64,000 bases of DNA. Source: DATKUC01 sp964577375 (GTDB lineage Bacteria > Spirochaetota > Spirochaetia > DSM-27196 > DATKUC01). The first letter of the stretch is position 1, and every line of letters begins with the position of its first letter. The notes under the pieces were generated by a model that was given only the letters and a program-made list of their open reading frames with translations, did not search any database and was not told the origin of the DNA. The translations under genes were made by a program, and so were the position numbers. The stretch covers positions 62,001 to 126,000 of the forward strand of contig CAZNYW010000002.1 in NCBI GenBank assembly GCA_964577375.1, given 5' to 3'. Positions 8,059-16,375 of the stretch are shown piece by piece.

Positions 8059-8970
8059 TTGGTAATTCTCGTGAACGATGAACCCATCCAGTTCACACTC
8101 GAAGGAGAGAAAGATCTTGGCGAGGTAGTCACGCAGATCGAACGCTGGCTTCTCGACAGCCGGCTGACGCTCTCGGGTCTGCGGGTGGACGGGGACGAAC
8201 TGCCGCTCTACGCCCCCGACCGCTGGAAGTCGCACCCGCTCGAAGGCGTCGAAAAGGTGCAGATCACCGCTTCCACCTACCGCGAAATGAAGCTCTCAAC
8301 GCTGCAGACGATGCTCCAGTACATAATGCTTCTCCACAACGGCATCGAAGCGCGCCGTGACGAGGAGCTCGGCGAGCTGCTTGCTGAATACACCTACATA
8401 AGCAAGAGTCTCGCCGGCCTGCTCGGCTCCGCCTCCGACGGAAAGCAATCGCTCCCGCTCGACGAGTTGCTCAAGCGTTCTGGGCTTATGGAAGGCAAGC
8501 TCACCGACGAGTCACAGCGCGGACCGCTGCTCCTGCACTTGAAGGATCTGCAGCTGCTCGTGATTGATCGCATGAAGGAGGTTACCCAGCCGGAACAGGA
8601 GGCGGCGTCGACCGCCCGGCTGCTCAGCGAATCGATACCCGAGATATCGGACGTTTCGGTGCTCCTCCAAACCGGAAAGGACCGGGAGGCGATGGGCGCG
8701 GTGGTCAGATTCACCGAGCTCCTTAGCAAATTGATACGGATCCTGCCCTACCTGAACGAGATCGGCTCCGAGCTCGTCGGCCGTACAGTCGAAGACAAGA
8801 GCCTGGACGACATAACCGGCGAGCTCAAAGGCTTTCTTCAAGAGCTCGTCGAGGCCTTTGCCGCACAGGATTCCGTCCTCATAGGAGATCTTCTGGAATA
8901 CGAGATTGCGCCCCGCATCAAGTCGGTGGTGACGCTCTTGTCCCAGCCTTCACGCTCACCGGAGTCCTGA
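8059..8970 (+). CDS. Unknown protein in the fliS position, flagellin cluster
   Basis: 303 aa, not recognised. The TTG start has AAGGAG at 8047-8052. The first 75 residues look like a small beta-rich domain (VILVNDEPIQFTLEGEKDLGEVV). The rest is helical and rich in Leu/Glu, ending with AQDSVLIGDLLEYEIAPRIKSVV. No signal peptide or membrane segment is visible. It lies 23 bases after fliD, the position usually held by the flagellin chaperone fliS, and no FliS-like gene is seen in the window. A chaperone-like or assembly role is inferred only from position. Confidence 0.6.
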   Translation: MVILVNDEPIQFTLEGEKDLGEVVTQIERWLLDSRLTLSGLRVDGDELPLYAPDRWKSHPLEGVEKVQITASTYREMKLSTLQTMLQYIMLLHNGIEARRDEELGELLAEYTYISKSLAGLLGSASDGKQSLPLDELLKRSGLMEGKLTDESQRGPLLLHLKDLQLLVIDRMKEVTQPEQEAASTARLLSESIPEISDVSVLLQTGKDREAMGAVVRFTELLSKLIRILPYLNEIGSELVGRTVEDKSLDDITGELKGFLQELVEAFAAQDSVLIGDLLEYEIAPRIKSVVTLLSQPSRSPES

Positions 8971-9001
8971 CGGACTTCATCGGGAGGGGATTGGAGAGAC
9001 G

Positions 9002-10084
9002 ATGGTCCTGTTGCAGACGCATTACGATTTCTTTTCCCAGCCTGATCCGACAACCTCCTATATCGCAATTGGAATTTTCGGCTTCCTCATCATTGCGGCA
9101 ATACTGGCATCTCTGATCAGCAACAGGCAAAGAGGCCGCTCGAACGGCAATCGCCCCACTCGAAAGGGCGCGTTCCGAAGACGGGCAAAGAAGGCAGGGC
9201 TCTACCCGACGCACATTCGCACGCTCGAACGAATGATAAAGGAGCAGGGACTCGCGACCCCCGACAAGCTCCTCGACGGCGGCTCCTACCTCGACCGGGC
9301 GATGAGAGAGGAGCTCGAATCCATCGACGCAGCCGAAATGAGCGAGGGAGAGCGCGATACGCGCAAGAACACCGTGCTTCAGATCAAGGCTATACTCGAC
9401 GCAAACCGCACCAGCCTGAGCGTCATCTCAAGCTCACGGAATATCCGTATCGGCCAGGAGATGCGGATGGTTTTCGAAGGGGGCGGCGCATACGACACCG
9501 CAGTGCTGTCGAATCTGGCCAACATGCTCGGAGTCGAGCTGCCGCAGACCGACGAGGGTCCAGTCCGCCCGGAGAAGGGCCGCCGGGTGCAGCTCACGTT
9601 TGTTCGCGAAGGCAACCGTGTCTACCGCTTCATTACCCGGGTTCGCGGCTTCCACAGCGTGCGGGGCAAAGGCACGCTCTTCGTCGATCACGTCAACGAC
9701 ATTAAACAGGTGCAGAAACGCAAGTCACCCCGGCGGGAGTTCGGACGCTCTGCCTACTTCTATCCGGTCGAGGTCATGGAGATCGGAACCGGGAGAAAGC
9801 GGACCCGTCAGGCTGTAGTTCAAAAGAGCAGGAGCTACCTTGGCCGCGTCGAGGACATCTCCACGGGCGGATGCCTCATCCGCGCCCAGCGGCCGCTCAA
9901 GAAGGGAAGCCTGATTCGTATCGATCTTCCGACCGAAGACCGCACGACGATGAGCGTCTTTGGAAAGGTGTGTGGCGTCGAAGGCCGGGCGCCCTACGGC
10001 GGCGGCATGCATATCATGTTCACCCGGGTCTCGCAGAAATACATGAACGAGATCATGGCCTACGTTTACGGTTTTACGGAATAG
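9002..10084 (+). CDS. Membrane-anchored PilZ-domain protein, flagellum-associated
   Basis: 360 aa. A single membrane helix lies at about residues 20-40 (YIAIGIFGFLIIAAILASLI), followed by a basic stretch. A central region to about 230 includes a YcgR-like beta domain (VQLTFVREGNRVYRFITRV). The C-terminal PilZ domain has RKSPRREF (RxxxR) and DISTGG (DxSxxG), so c-di-GMP binding is expected at the cytoplasmic membrane face. It starts at ATG 9002, 31 bases after the previous gene, with GGAGAG upstream. Context suggests a c-di-GMP-dependent effector acting near the motor; whether it is a brake or an assembly factor cannot be read from sequence. Confidence 0.82.
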   Translation: MVLLQTHYDFFSQPDPTTSYIAIGIFGFLIIAAILASLISNRQRGRSNGNRPTRKGAFRRRAKKAGLYPTHIRTLERMIKEQGLATPDKLLDGGSYLDRAMREELESIDAAEMSEGERDTRKNTVLQIKAILDANRTSLSVISSSRNIRIGQEMRMVFEGGGAYDTAVLSNLANMLGVELPQTDEGPVRPEKGRRVQLTFVREGNRVYRFITRVRGFHSVRGKGTLFVDHVNDIKQVQKRKSPRREFGRSAYFYPVEVMEIGTGRKRTRQAVVQKSRSYLGRVEDISTGGCLIRAQRPLKKGSLIRIDLPTEDRTTMSVFGKVCGVEGRAPYGGGMHIMFTRVSQKYMNEIMAYVYGFTE

Positions 10085-10152
10085 ACATTATCTCCAAAAT
10101 ATTATTTAACTACAATATTGACGCGAAGAAGAAAAAAGGATAAGGTCACATA

Positions 10153-10416
10153 ATGGAACTGGTTGAAATCCGGAATATCACCCGCAAAGATGCACCGGTG
10201 CTGTACCGGAGAAGCTTCGACGGCGAGGCGGTAATGAAATACGACGAAGCGACCGTCCGCGCATGGCGGATAGCGTTCGTGCTCGAGCATACCCCCACCG
10301 ACGGAGTTCAGGTGCAGGCAGAGTTTGTCGACCAACCCGACTATCCCCTCGTTCCAGCCATCCGCATGGTGAAAGACTATGTCCTTCAACTCGACAAGAA
10401 AGGAATGCTCCCCTGA
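10153..10416 (+). CDS. Small conserved-looking protein of unknown function
   Basis: 87 aa, MELVEIRNITRKDAPVLYRR, acidic to neutral, with no membrane segment or known motif. An AT-rich region of about 70 bases precedes it (10085-10152) and could hold a promoter. AAGG is at 10138-10148. Its stop TGA overlaps the first possible codon of tsaE, so the two are probably translated together. No function can be assigned. Confidence 0.6.
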   Translation: MELVEIRNITRKDAPVLYRRSFDGEAVMKYDEATVRAWRIAFVLEHTPTDGVQVQAEFVDQPDYPLVPAIRMVKDYVLQLDKKGMLP

Positions 10417-10859
10417 GCCTGAGCGAAAGCTGGGTCTGCGCTACGCCTGAAGAGACGATGAGCTGTGGAAAGGCGCTTGCTTCCCTGGTTCGTTCCGGAA
10501 CGGTGGTTGCGCTCGAGGGAACCCTGGGTGCCGGAAAATCTACCCTGGCGCGCGGGCTTCTTCAGGCGCTCGGCGTCACCGGGCCAATAACAAGCCCAAC
10601 CTACACGCTCGTCAACGAGTACGAGATCAAGCTCCCCGCAACCGCGGACAAGCTCACCGCGTATCACGTCGACCTGTACAGGCTCCAGCGGCCGCAGGAG
10701 TTCGAGCTCGCCGGCGCAGACGAGATACTTTACGGCGAGGGGGTTGCCGTCATCGAATGGAGCGAACGCGCGGCCACTCTGCTGCCGAATGACGCCATTC
10801 GAGTTCGCATCGCGCTCCGGGATGACAATACCCGCCTCATAACGGCAACGCAGGACTGA
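10413..10859 (+). CDS. tsaE: tRNA threonylcarbamoyladenosine biosynthesis ATPase TsaE
   Basis: P-loop ATPase of the t6A tRNA-modification complex (TsaB-TsaD-TsaE). Visible motifs are Walker A EGTLGAGKST, the family SPTYTLVNEY, HVDLYRL and VIEWSE. Alignment with E. coli TsaE implies residues SESWVCATPEET belong to the protein. That leaves CTG 10413 (overlapping the previous stop as CTGA, with AAGGA at 10400-10404) as the likely start. The first ATG at 10458 would cut the N-terminus by 15 residues. About 148 aa from CTG. It is followed one base later by tsaB, matching the shared pathway. Confidence 0.88.
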   Translation: MSLSESWVCATPEETMSCGKALASLVRSGTVVALEGTLGAGKSTLARGLLQALGVTGPITSPTYTLVNEYEIKLPATADKLTAYHVDLYRLQRPQEFELAGADEILYGEGVAVIEWSERAATLLPNDAIRVRIALRDDNTRLITATQD

Positions 10860-10860
10860 A

Positions 10861-11592
10861 ATGAGAGTACTCGCAATCGACACAGCAACGGAGCTGATGA
10901 GCCTTGCGTTTCTCGACGGAAAGCGGCGCTACCTCTACACCAGGGATGGCGGGCTTCGCCACGCTGAAACGCTCATGCCGGAGATACTTTCGATCGTCGG
11001 CCGTGCAGCCGCAGACTCCGGGCAACCCTTCGACGCGACCTCCCGAAGGCTCGCCCTTGCGCCCGATCTCGTGGTGTGTACCCGCGGACCCGGTTCGTTC
11101 ACCGGGCTGCGGATCGGCATGGCAACGGCAAAAGGCATCGCGGCAGGCGCAGACTGCCCGGTGATCTCTATTCCGACGCTCGAGGCCTATGCGTGGCACA
11201 TCCGACATCTGGAGGGAACGATTATTCCTGCAGTGGATGCGAAAAAGAGCCGCTTCTACTGCCGGCTGCTCAGGCAGCCCGGAGAGGGCACGGAAGATCT
11301 CGACGCCGACGTGTCGACGATCCTCCGTCTTGCGGCCGGGTCTGCAAGAATCTTCCTGACCGGCCCGGACGCCGCGGCCCTTCAGGCAGCGATGGCTGTC
11401 GCAGCGCAGAATCCGAAGCCTCCGGTCGTTGTTGACCCGGCCTGCCGTTCGGGATGCGGTGATGCACTTTTGTCACTTGGAATGGAACGGTTCGAGGCGG
11501 GGAACGTCGACGACGAAGAGCAGGGCCCCGTCTACGTTCGGGAGAGCGATGCGGAGCTGGGACTGCGCGTCCAGCCTCCGAAGCGTCGCTAG
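10861..11592 (+). CDS. tsaB: tRNA threonylcarbamoyladenosine biosynthesis protein TsaB
   Basis: 243 aa, ASKHA-fold partner of TsaD. N-terminal VLAIDTATELMSLAF, then GLRHAETLMPEI and the signature RGPGSFTGLRIGMATAKGIA at about 77-96, followed by VISIPTLEAYAW. It lacks the metal-binding site of TsaD, as is normal for TsaB. It starts one base after tsaE stops, so the two t6A genes are co-translated. tsaD is not in this window. It converges on csrA across a 138-base gap. Confidence 0.93.
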   Translation: MRVLAIDTATELMSLAFLDGKRRYLYTRDGGLRHAETLMPEILSIVGRAAADSGQPFDATSRRLALAPDLVVCTRGPGSFTGLRIGMATAKGIAAGADCPVISIPTLEAYAWHIRHLEGTIIPAVDAKKSRFYCRLLRQPGEGTEDLDADVSTILRLAAGSARIFLTGPDAAALQAAMAVAAQNPKPPVVVDPACRSGCGDALLSLGMERFEAGNVDDEEQGPVYVRESDAELGLRVQPPKRR

Positions 11593-11664
11593 TATCAGGA
11601 AGCGTGTTGATAAATTGACCTAAGTCATTGCAGGACGAGTCTTTACCTGCAAAAAGCGCACCAA

Positions 11665-11687
11665 CTGCATCGTAGGTTCTGATGCAG
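11665..11687. terminator. Stem-loop between convergent tsaB and csrA
   Basis: CTGCATC (11665-11671) pairs perfectly with GATGCAG (11681-11687) around a 9-base loop. A second stem TGCAGG/CCTGCA lies at 11629-11651, with an A5 run beside it that is a T-run on the minus strand. Together they could serve as a bidirectional terminator region for 11593-11730. No gene is seen there. Confidence 0.4.
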
Positions 11688-11730
11688 CCTACAGCTGACC
11701 GCGCGGCATCAACAGGCTTCTTGATACCAC

Positions 11731-12015
11731 CTACTTATCCTGATCAGGATCAGGTCCCGGATCGGGATCCTGCCCACTCGTCTTTCTCGTTTCCCCTTCG
11801 ATCAATCCGTTGAGCGAAGGCAGCTCACCGTGCGACTGCACCGCCTTCCTGTTCTCCTCCTGAATTGCATCGAAGATTTCCTGGCGATACACCTTCACAT
11901 TCGCCGGTGCGTCTATACCAAGCTTGACCTGGTCGCCCTTGATGTCGACAACGGAAATGTAGATCGCATCCCCGATTATGATCCGCTCGTTGATCCGTCG
12001 CGCCAGTACGAGCAT
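11731..12015 (-). CDS. csrA: Carbon storage regulator CsrA
   Basis: 94 aa from ATG 12015, which is 2 bases after the fliW stop. MLVLARRINERIIIGD carries the RNA-contacting L4, R6 and R7, and R44 is in VYRQEIFDAIQEEN, so both RNA-binding edges look intact. CsrA dimers bind GGA in hairpin loops and block translation; in Bacillus and Borrelia the flagellin mRNA is a key target. The protein has a C-terminal extension of about 35 residues ending in an Asp/Pro repeat (GQDPDPGPDPDQDK). FliW, encoded immediately upstream, is the known antagonist. Confidence 0.95.
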   Translation of the reverse strand: MLVLARRINERIIIGDAIYISVVDIKGDQVKLGIDAPANVKVYRQEIFDAIQEENRKAVQSHGELPSLNGLIEGETRKTSGQDPDPGPDPDQDK

Positions 12016-12017
12016 GG

Positions 12018-12458
12018 TCAGCCCCGGATCTTCGCGAGCTCGTCGAGAATCAGGTGACGCACCTGCCACTGCGGGTCGCTCGAGATCGACTGCCGCCCGA
12101 GCCGTTTCGCCCGGTTGACGAGCACCGGCCCCTGAAGGTTGGCGGTCATGAGCCGGTGGTCCTCCGGCACAGTGACGATCGCAAAGGTCAACAGCTGATC
12201 CGATGATTCGATGTCGATCTCTTCGAGGTCGGAATCGGGAACCGTAACCTGGTAGTCCGGACGGAAAACTCTCGGCTCGATAAGGATGAACGCGATCTCC
12301 TGGACGTCGAGGCTCTGCAGCCAGTAGAAGGGAGGCTGTGAGGCGTCCATCAGGGCATAGTCCTTCAGCCCCTCGAAACCGAGGATGCCCAGAGGAAAGT
12401 GAAGCTTCTGCCGCTCGTCTATCTCGATTTCGCCGAAGGGCTTGGATCGTATCAGCAT
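12018..12458 (-). CDS. fliW: Flagellar assembly factor FliW
   Basis: 146 aa. MLIRSKPFGEIEIDERQKLHFPLGILGFEGLKDYAL is the usual N-terminal FliW pattern (split here as GEIEIDE, FPLGILGFEGL). Later blocks FILIEPRVFRPDYQV and LLTFAIVTVPED are also typical. FliW binds free flagellin; when flagellin is exported, FliW is freed and sequesters CsrA. It lies between flgL and csrA in a minus-strand operon, the standard arrangement. The flaB targets lie 7-9 kb away in the same window. Confidence 0.93.
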   Translation of the reverse strand: MLIRSKPFGEIEIDERQKLHFPLGILGFEGLKDYALMDASQPPFYWLQSLDVQEIAFILIEPRVFRPDYQVTVPDSDLEEIDIESSDQLLTFAIVTVPEDHRLMTANLQGPVLVNRAKRLGRQSISSDPQWQVRHLILDELAKIRG

Positions 12459-12481
12459 GAGTCTCGCACTCCGCCTGCCCG

Positions 12482-13729
12482 TTATCTCATGAAGTCCAGA
12501 AGCGTCGGCGGAAGTATCCGGGCCGCCGTCTGGAGCGCTGCCTGATGGGTATATTCGAGCATCCGGAGGTCGGTAATGGCTTTGGTCATATCGAGGTCCA
12601 CGAGATGCGAGTTCTGTCCCGTGACATCCGGGATTTCGGACTCCGTCCGCTTGAGCGTCAGGTCGAGCCGCTCACTCTCCGCGCCGAGCTTGCCGAGGTT
12701 CGACAGCAGGTTGTTCAGTCCACTGTCGATGCCGCGCAGAGCAGAGCCGCCGACGTCGAGCGTGTTTCCGCTGTACAGAGCGTCCCGCAATCTGACGACC
12801 ATGTCAAAGAGCGATCCCCCGTAGGTGCGGGCATCGGTCGCAAGGTTGTGCGGAGGATTACCGTTGGTCGGGTTCACCAGCCCGAGGTCCTTGAGGACCG
12901 ATCCATTCGGTCCGTCTTCCAGCCATATCTGATGCGGTGTCGTGCTCTGGAGCACCATCGCATTCGAGACCGGATCAAGCGACGCCTTCACCGCAGCTGC
13001 GGAATCGTTGATCTTCTGCATTATGGCATAGACATTGTCCCCGGTCTTCACGTCAATCGGCACGTTATCGATGTAAAAGGTGGAGTCCTTCTGCGCGGTG
13101 TAGTTCGTAGCGTTGATGCTCGGGATGATCTGCTGATGCTCGGCCCAGAATACCCGGTTCCCCGGGAAGTTCAGGTTGGCGGTGGCAACATCCGAGATAT
13201 CGGTACGATTGTGGCCGATGTCACCGACATACTGGATGCCGGTCGCCACCTGCCCGTCGGCACCCGGCACGTTGCCCATGACCACGCGAAAGGGCGCGGA
13301 GCGGTTTGCCAGCCCGGCAAAGATTGCGGTCCCGTCCGGAGCGCGGGAGTTGCCGATCTTCACGAGCTCACCAAGAAGCTGGTTCACCTCCTGCCCCATA
13401 TTCTGCAGGTCGCTCTTGCCGTAGGTACCGTTGGCGCCCTGAACGGCCAGCTCCCGGACCCGCTGCATGATGTCCACGGCTTCGCGCATGTATCCTTCGG
13501 CCGTCTGATGTTTGTCCATCGCGGCCTGAATGTTGTTTGCGTACTGCGAGAGCCGCGTGAGATAGGACTGGTAACGGGTCGAGTTTGCCGCCGCGGCCGG
13601 ATCGTCCTTGAGGTTGAGTATGCGCCGCTGCGACGAGATCTTGTTCTGCATGTCATTCAGCATAGCTTCGCGGTTCCGAAGCTGATACTGCATGTCATCA
13701 TTCATCATGTTGGTGCTGATGCGGTTCAT
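12482..13729 (-). CDS. flgL: Flagellar hook-filament junction protein FlgL (HAP3)
   Basis: 415 aa. The N-terminal flagellin-like D0/D1 region is MNRISTNMMNDDMQYQLRNREAML with SQRRILNLKDDPAAAANSTRY and MQRVRELAVQGANGTYGKSD. The C-terminal helix contains DLDMTKAITDLRMLEYTHQAALQTA. The middle is a longer insert, as in other spirochaete FlgL proteins. It starts 6 bases after flgK stops. FlgL and FlgK form the junction between hook and filament in the periplasm after type III export. Confidence 0.93.
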   Translation of the reverse strand: MNRISTNMMNDDMQYQLRNREAMLNDMQNKISSQRRILNLKDDPAAAANSTRYQSYLTRLSQYANNIQAAMDKHQTAEGYMREAVDIMQRVRELAVQGANGTYGKSDLQNMGQEVNQLLGELVKIGNSRAPDGTAIFAGLANRSAPFRVVMGNVPGADGQVATGIQYVGDIGHNRTDISDVATANLNFPGNRVFWAEHQQIIPSINATNYTAQKDSTFYIDNVPIDVKTGDNVYAIMQKINDSAAAVKASLDPVSNAMVLQSTTPHQIWLEDGPNGSVLKDLGLVNPTNGNPPHNLATDARTYGGSLFDMVVRLRDALYSGNTLDVGGSALRGIDSGLNNLLSNLGKLGAESERLDLTLKRTESEIPDVTGQNSHLVDLDMTKAITDLRMLEYTHQAALQTAARILPPTLLDFMR

Positions 13730-13735
13730 GGCCTA

Positions 13736-15682
13736 CTACACTCCCATTCGGTTGATGATCGTGTCGAGCATTCTGTCGATGGTCGTAACAAAGCGCGCGG
13801 CAGCGTCGTATCCGTGCTGAAACTTGATCATCTGAGCCAGCTCCTCGTCCACGTTGACGCCGGAGATGGACTGGCGCAGATCAGTCAGATTCTTCATCAC
13901 CAGATTCTGCGTATTCAATGTCTGAGAGGCCTGCTCGCTCTTCAACCCGATGTTGGCTACCGAGTTCGCGAAATAGTCGTCGAACGTTGCGATCTGGCCG
14001 ACCATTACCGGCCGGTTCCTGAGATGCGCGATCTGCAGCGCCGCAGAGCCGTCACCCGGTTCCGCCGGGCGCCCGTCCTTCCCGAGGCCGGCCGCTATGG
14101 ACGCGGGCTCCTCGAGCACCTTCCGGTTGATTGCCATCCATCCGGACGGATGAAGAAGCGGCGCCACCTGGAACTCGACTGTCCCCGTTTTACCGGGCGC
14201 GGCGCCACCGGCGGCGGCCGCACCGGCAGCTCCCGGCGTTCCGGCCGGCGCGTGGCCACGAAGCGCACTCACCGCATCGGCGTGGGCCCAGTCATATGCT
14301 CCGCCGGCCCCGCTCGCTCGCAGAATCCCGGCATACCCGACCAGAAACTGGCCTGAGTCTTCGAGGTGCCTCACCACGAAGTCCGGATTGCCCATCCGCG
14401 ACGATGGCGTCGCCTTGAGCGTAAGGTGACCGTTGCGGTCCAGCTGCGAAACCACCTCCGCACCCGAATTGTTGATGCGCGCCATGATGTCGTGAACGGT
14501 GTCGGTCGGATGGTAATCGATCTGCACGGTGCCTGAGGCGCCGGGCAGCGTGAGGGTCCCGCGAATGCCGACCTGCTCCTGAGCCTGGAGGGCGTTGGTT
14601 CCGGTCATGCGAAAGAGATAGGTGTGATCGAACGTGCCGTTGCCGTCGCGGTCGAAATTGCCCTGCACGTTCAGCACGCCCGGCTTTTCGACGAAGAAGT
14701 TGATCCCGGTCTGACCGTTCAGTCCGTAGCCGTTCTTGTGTATTCCGTTTACCAGATCGACGAAATTGACTGTCATATTGTCGAGGTTCTGGATTTCTCC
14801 GCGGATATCCTTGTCGCGGAGATCGAAGAACGCCGACAGTTTGCCGCCGCTGAAGTGAACGTCCTGATTGGTGTCGGCCCAGACCACCTTTGAAAAGCCC
14901 TCGTTGTTCTGGTCGGGTGTGAGCTTCAGAGGCAGCGCCACTCTTCCCTGAACCAGCTGATAGCCGTCGGTATGGATGTTGAACTCGTCCGGGTCTTTGC
15001 CGCTGACGGTTATGTTGATGTAGTTCGAAAGCTTCTCCACGAGAAGGTCGCGCTTGTCCAGGAGATCGTTCGGGTTGTCTCCGGCGGCCTGCGACTTGGC
15101 AATCTCCTCATTCAGCTTCGCTATCTGCCGAGTGAGATCGTTGACATGAGCCACGCCGACCTGGATTTCGGTGTCCACCATGGTTCGGACCTGGTCGAGG
15201 CTGTGGTACTGCGCCTTGATGCCGTCCAGAAGCGTCTGCCCGCGCTTCAGGACGACCTGCCGGGATGCCATATCCTCCGGGTGGATCGAAAGCTGCTGCC
15301 ATCCCTCCCAGAACTTGTCCATCAACGTGCGAACGGACTGGTCGGTCGGCTCGTTGTAGATCTGAGAGATCATCTGCAGGTACTTGTCCTTCTGGTCCCA
15401 GTAGCCCTGCCGGTTGTTCTGGGCGACGATTCTGCCCTCGAGGATCTGATCCCTCACCCGCGCGATTCGTTCGACTTCAACCCCCTCCCCTACCTGGCCC
15501 GGCGTGACCGGTCGGGTGAGTCCGGGAATCGTCAGCGCCGGAGCGGCCTGCAGCTCGACTCGCTGTCTTGAATAGCCTTCGGTGGAGGCGTTGGTCAGGT
15601 TGTGACCGACGGTGTCGAGCCCGACAGTCGTGGTTATAAGGCCGCGTTTTCCGATCTCGATACCGGTGAAGGTTGAGAGCAT
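13736..15682 (-). CDS. flgK: Flagellar hook-associated protein FlgK (HAP1)
   Basis: 648 aa. It begins MLSTFTGIEIGKRGLITTTVGLD and carries the rod/hook/HAP motif VGHNLTNASTEGYSRQRVE near residues 25-43, with VNLVNGI-like sequence VDLVNGIHKNGYG at about 310. The conserved C-terminus is GVNVDEELAQMIKFQHGYDAAARFVTTIDRMLDTIINRM. An Ala/Gly/Pro-rich stretch at about 465-500 is an unusual linker. It lies in the operon flgN-flgK-flgL-fliW-csrA, 9 bases after flgN. Confidence 0.94.
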   Translation of the reverse strand: MLSTFTGIEIGKRGLITTTVGLDTVGHNLTNASTEGYSRQRVELQAAPALTIPGLTRPVTPGQVGEGVEVERIARVRDQILEGRIVAQNNRQGYWDQKDKYLQMISQIYNEPTDQSVRTLMDKFWEGWQQLSIHPEDMASRQVVLKRGQTLLDGIKAQYHSLDQVRTMVDTEIQVGVAHVNDLTRQIAKLNEEIAKSQAAGDNPNDLLDKRDLLVEKLSNYINITVSGKDPDEFNIHTDGYQLVQGRVALPLKLTPDQNNEGFSKVVWADTNQDVHFSGGKLSAFFDLRDKDIRGEIQNLDNMTVNFVDLVNGIHKNGYGLNGQTGINFFVEKPGVLNVQGNFDRDGNGTFDHTYLFRMTGTNALQAQEQVGIRGTLTLPGASGTVQIDYHPTDTVHDIMARINNSGAEVVSQLDRNGHLTLKATPSSRMGNPDFVVRHLEDSGQFLVGYAGILRASGAGGAYDWAHADAVSALRGHAPAGTPGAAGAAAAGGAAPGKTGTVEFQVAPLLHPSGWMAINRKVLEEPASIAAGLGKDGRPAEPGDGSAALQIAHLRNRPVMVGQIATFDDYFANSVANIGLKSEQASQTLNTQNLVMKNLTDLRQSISGVNVDEELAQMIKFQHGYDAAARFVTTIDRMLDTIINRMGV

Positions 15683-15691
15683 GGGGGTCTC

Positions 15692-16192
15692 CTAAAGACG
15701 GTGGTTCACTACCAGCGAGGAGGCGTCGGCGGAAGATACCGTGCCCGAACGGGAGTAGATCTTTCCCTTTCGCTCGGGAAAAAGCTCGTCGAGGATGTCA
15801 CGCATGGTCCCGACCGTGGCAGTCACATAGGCGTCGATCCCGTCGGTGATGCTTCTGACCTTCACGATCCCGATGCGAAGCCGGCGGTACAGCTCGGCGA
15901 GCTCCTGCCTGTCTTCGATGGGAAGCCGTGAAAGCACCTCGTAGAAACTGTCGTCCGGTTTCAGCCCGAGGGCCGCCTTGAGAACCCGGTAGGACTCCGT
16001 CCGCTTCTGCTCGCACTCTTCGATGCCCTGCGCAATCGCCTTCATTTCGCGGACGCACGCTTCGAGCGCTATCCAGTCCTTCTGAAGCACCGCAATCTGC
16101 AGTCGTGCCTCTTCGCGCGACAGGTTGTCCAGAAGCACTCCCTGCAGCTGCAGAACCTCTTTGAAGTGAAAGGTCTTCTTGACTACGTTCAT
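15692..16192 (-). CDS. flgN: FlgN-family flagellar export chaperone
   Basis: 166 aa, predicted all-helical with long amphipathic segments (LLDNLSREEARLQIAVLQKDWIALEACVREM). FlgN chaperones FlgK and FlgL to the export gate. The direct position upstream of flgK, with a short intergenic gap, fits that role. Sequence motifs of FlgN are weak, so the assignment rests on size, helical pattern and gene order. The ribosome site GAAGGAG precedes ATG 16192. Its leader carries a 10-bp hairpin and a candidate sigma-28 promoter. Confidence 0.8.
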   Translation of the reverse strand: MNVVKKTFHFKEVLQLQGVLLDNLSREEARLQIAVLQKDWIALEACVREMKAIAQGIEECEQKRTESYRVLKAALGLKPDDSFYEVLSRLPIEDRQELAELYRRLRIGIVKVRSITDGIDAYVTATVGTMRDILDELFPERKGKIYSRSGTVSSADASSLVVNHRL

Positions 16193-16214
16193 CGAAAGCT
16201 CCTTCGCGGGGTCT

Positions 16215-16246
16215 GGTCCGCTCTCCTCGCTGCGACAGAGCGGACC
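16215..16246 (-). promoter_or_regulatory. Leader hairpin upstream of flgN
   Basis: A perfect 10-bp stem (GGTCCGCTCT / AGAGCGGACC) with a 12-base loop ends 22 bases before the flgN start codon. On the mRNA strand the loop reads through GCGAGG into AGAG, placing a GGA at the loop edge. It could be a CsrA contact or a stability element; no function is proven. Confidence 0.4.
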
Positions 16247-16262
16247 GGGATTCTCTTCTTTA

Positions 16263-16289
16263 TTTTCGGCGTATTCCGCCGCTCATTGA
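16263..16289 (-). promoter_or_regulatory. Candidate sigma-28 promoter of the flgN operon
   Basis: On the minus strand, TCAATGAG and GCCGAAAA are separated by exactly 11 bases. The -10 matches the consensus GCCGATAA in 7 of 8 positions; the -35 match is weak. The location, about 70 bases before flgN, is right for a class-3 flagellar operon. Confidence 0.4.
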
Positions 16290-16346
16290 GAAGAATAAGC
16301 GTCGGGCGAGCGCCACAGCGGACACCCGGGCCAGACACGGTCCATC

Positions 16347-16375
16347 TTTTGAGACCTTTCCTAATCTGGTATACT
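16347..16375 (+). promoter_or_regulatory. Candidate sigma-70 promoter of the GH3 gene
   Basis: TTTTGA (16347-16352) and TATACT (16370-16375) are spaced by 17 bases, 21 bases before ATG 16397. It points away from the flgN promoter in the same 204-base gap. Confidence 0.5.

Noticed and set aside
12545..14356. 603-codon open frame on the plus strand opposite flgL/flgK
   Set aside because: It is an antisense shadow of two clear flagellar genes; high GC at third positions keeps the opposite frame open, and its translation has no domain pattern.
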